Source of the DNA: Woeseiaceae bacterium | GTDB lineage: Bacteria > Pseudomonadota > Gammaproteobacteria > Steroidobacterales > Woeseiaceae | Assembly: GCA_022615525.1 (NCBI GenBank) | Contig: JAKEGN010000157.1 | Span: forward strand, 1-6,169 | DNA length: 6,169 nucleotides | Reading direction: 5' to 3' | Shown: positions 5,539 through 6,169 of the stretch, one piece after another | How positions within the stretch are numbered: position 1 is the stretch's first letter | Layout of the letters: the number at the start of each line of letters is the position of its first letter | Notes under the pieces: generated by a model | Told to the model about the DNA's origin: nothing | Databases searched by the model: none | What the model saw: the letters and a program-made list of their open reading frames with translations, nothing else | Translations under genes and position numbers: made by a program

Positions 5539-6008
5539 AGCCGGCGCTGACGGCGGGCCTGCTCGCGCTTGCCGCGTGCGGCGGGTCCGGAGAATCCGGT
5601 GTCGAACGCGATTCCGGAGCCGGCAGCGCAGCACAAAACGCACCGGCCGCCGTACGTTACGACCAGTACGGTTCCGCTGCCGATCCCGCGCTGACGGCCG
5701 AGGCTCGGGTCAACCCGCTGATCGACGAGCCGGGTGCCGCCGCACAGGGCGAGGCGCTCTTCGCCGCCATGAACTGCGATGGCTGCCACGGCGCGGGCGC
5801 GGTCGGATTCGTCGGGCCGAGCCTGGTCGACGGGCGCTGGCGTTACGGCGGCGATGATGGCGCGCTGTTTCATTCCATCTTCTACGGACGGTCACGCGGG
5901 ATGCCGGCATACAGCGGCATACTCTCGGACGCCACGGTCTGGCAGCTCGTGACCTTCCTTCGCTCGCAGCCGGTTCCGGCCGTCGTGCCGACCGTCGCGT
6001 GGCCCTAG
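5535..6008 (+). CDS. Lipoprotein cytochrome c, probable electron acceptor of the alcohol dehydrogenase
   Basis: This encodes 157 residues from GTG at 5535, which overlaps the dehydrogenase stop in GTGA. An in-frame GTG at 5520 would add five residues, but the later start gives a standard lipoprotein signal, MKPALTAGLLALAAC, with Cys15 as the lipidated residue. A flexible Gly/Ser/Ala linker (about 16-60) is followed by one class I cytochrome c domain (about 68-146). It has haem-binding CDGCH (Cys81, Cys84, His85), a GPSLVDGRW segment and the likely axial Met123 in GRSRGMPAYSG. A single-haem cytochrome coupled to a PQQ alcohol dehydrogenase is the expected partner (XoxG/cytochrome cL role). This is inferred from position, since the sequence is not diagnostic of XoxG. 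No XoxJ-like gene follows within the window. The TAG stop directly abuts repeat cluster 4. Confidence 0.9.
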   Translation: MKPALTAGLLALAACGGSGESGVERDSGAGSAAQNAPAAVRYDQYGSAADPALTAEARVNPLIDEPGAAAQGEALFAAMNCDGCHGAGAVGFVGPSLVDGRWRYGGDDGALFHSIFYGRSRGMPAYSGILSDATVWQLVTFLRSQPVPAVVPTVAWP

Positions 6009-6144
6009 TTCGGGGTATTTCGGGGACAGTGACCGATCTCGGAAAAGGTGCCGGATTTATTTTCCTGATTCAGCGCAAATGGTGCCGGATCTATTTTTCG
6101 GGGAAAAATAAATCCGGCACCTTTTCCGAGGTGTTATTGTCCCG
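6009..6144. repeat. Repeat cluster 4: most complete copy of the palindromic element
   Basis: A partial head TTCGGGG (6009-6015) is followed by a full head (6019-6039, TTCGGGGACAGTGACCGATC plus T). Three copies of the GGTGCCGGAT(T/C)TATTTT unit then occur, two forward and one inverted, followed by a decayed inverted head ending TTATTGTCCCGG (to 6144). The outer arms match perfectly for 26 bp: 6038-6063 with 6105-6130. The inner unit competes for the same right arm. The element starts right after the cytochrome stop codon and could act as a 3'-end stabiliser or transcription stop, which is inference. Confidence 0.87.
6038..6130. repeat. Nested inverted repeats: perfect 26-bp outer arms, 19-bp inner hairpin
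   Basis: The outer left arm at 6038-6063 (begins CTCGGAAAAGGTGCCGGATT) is perfectly complementary to 6105-6130, with 41 bases between. An inner left arm at 6081-6099 (GGTGCCGGATCTATTTTTC) can pair with 6103-6121 with one mismatch and a three-base GGG loop. Both pairings use the same right arm, so two exclusive folds are possible. Confidence 0.9.
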
Positions 6145-6169
6145 GAATTACCATATTTGATATAGGGCA

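Noticed and set aside
4546..5643. Long open frame on the minus strand opposite the alcohol dehydrogenase and cytochrome genes
   Set aside because: It is antisense to a strongly conserved quinoprotein, has an Arg/Pro/Ala-rich composition typical of GC-rich shadow frames, and shows no recognisable domain.
120..6130. CRISPR array
   Set aside because: The repeats are scattered, in both orientations, without uniform spacers, and no cas gene is present.

Overview
The window looks like a GC-rich proteobacterial chromosome segment. Predicted signal peptides, an outer-membrane beta-barrel, a periplasmic quinoprotein and a lipoprotein cytochrome indicate a Gram-negative cell. A gammaproteobacterium is my best guess, because the palindromic intergenic repeats resemble REP-type families common there. 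No taxonomic marker is present, so this is inference.

Layout, left to right. (1) Positions 1-72 hold the N-terminus of a minus-strand gene that runs off the left edge. (2) Positions 120-232 hold repeat cluster 1, with a perfect 30-bp hairpin. (3) A small histidine-rich membrane protein lies on the minus strand (218-625). (4) A divergent gap (626-846) shows no convincing promoter or RNA. (5) A translationally coupled plus-strand pair follows: a periplasmic protein of three 53-residue repeats (847-1575) and an outer-membrane beta-barrel protein (1572-2321). (6) Repeat cluster 2 lies between convergent genes. (7) A secreted PQQ-dependent sugar dehydrogenase of the soluble Asd/YliI type lies on the minus strand (2391-3524). 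(8) A divergent control region carries repeat cluster 3. (9) A second coupled plus-strand pair follows: a XoxF-like PQQ alcohol dehydrogenase with the lanthanide-type Asp-Tyr-Asp signature (3775-5538) and a lipoprotein cytochrome c (5535-6008). (10) Repeat cluster 4 lies at 6009-6144, followed by 25 bases in which I see nothing.

How the genes work together. The alcohol dehydrogenase and cytochrome c form a plausible periplasmic electron-transfer pair: alcohol to PQQ to haem to the respiratory chain. The divergent sugar dehydrogenase is a second quinoprotein, so 2391-6008 reads as a PQQ-oxidation locus. The repeat-protein and barrel pair look like one envelope unit of unknown function.

The most unusual signal is the repeat family. 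Its head motif (consensus about TTCGGGGACAGTGACCGATC) and its palindromic units occur in every gap except the 626-846 one. It lies at or inside the 3' ends of all four genes whose stop codons face a gap. In two of them the repeat supplies the last codons and the stop in the same reading frame. No transposase of the kind that could mobilise it is encoded in the window.
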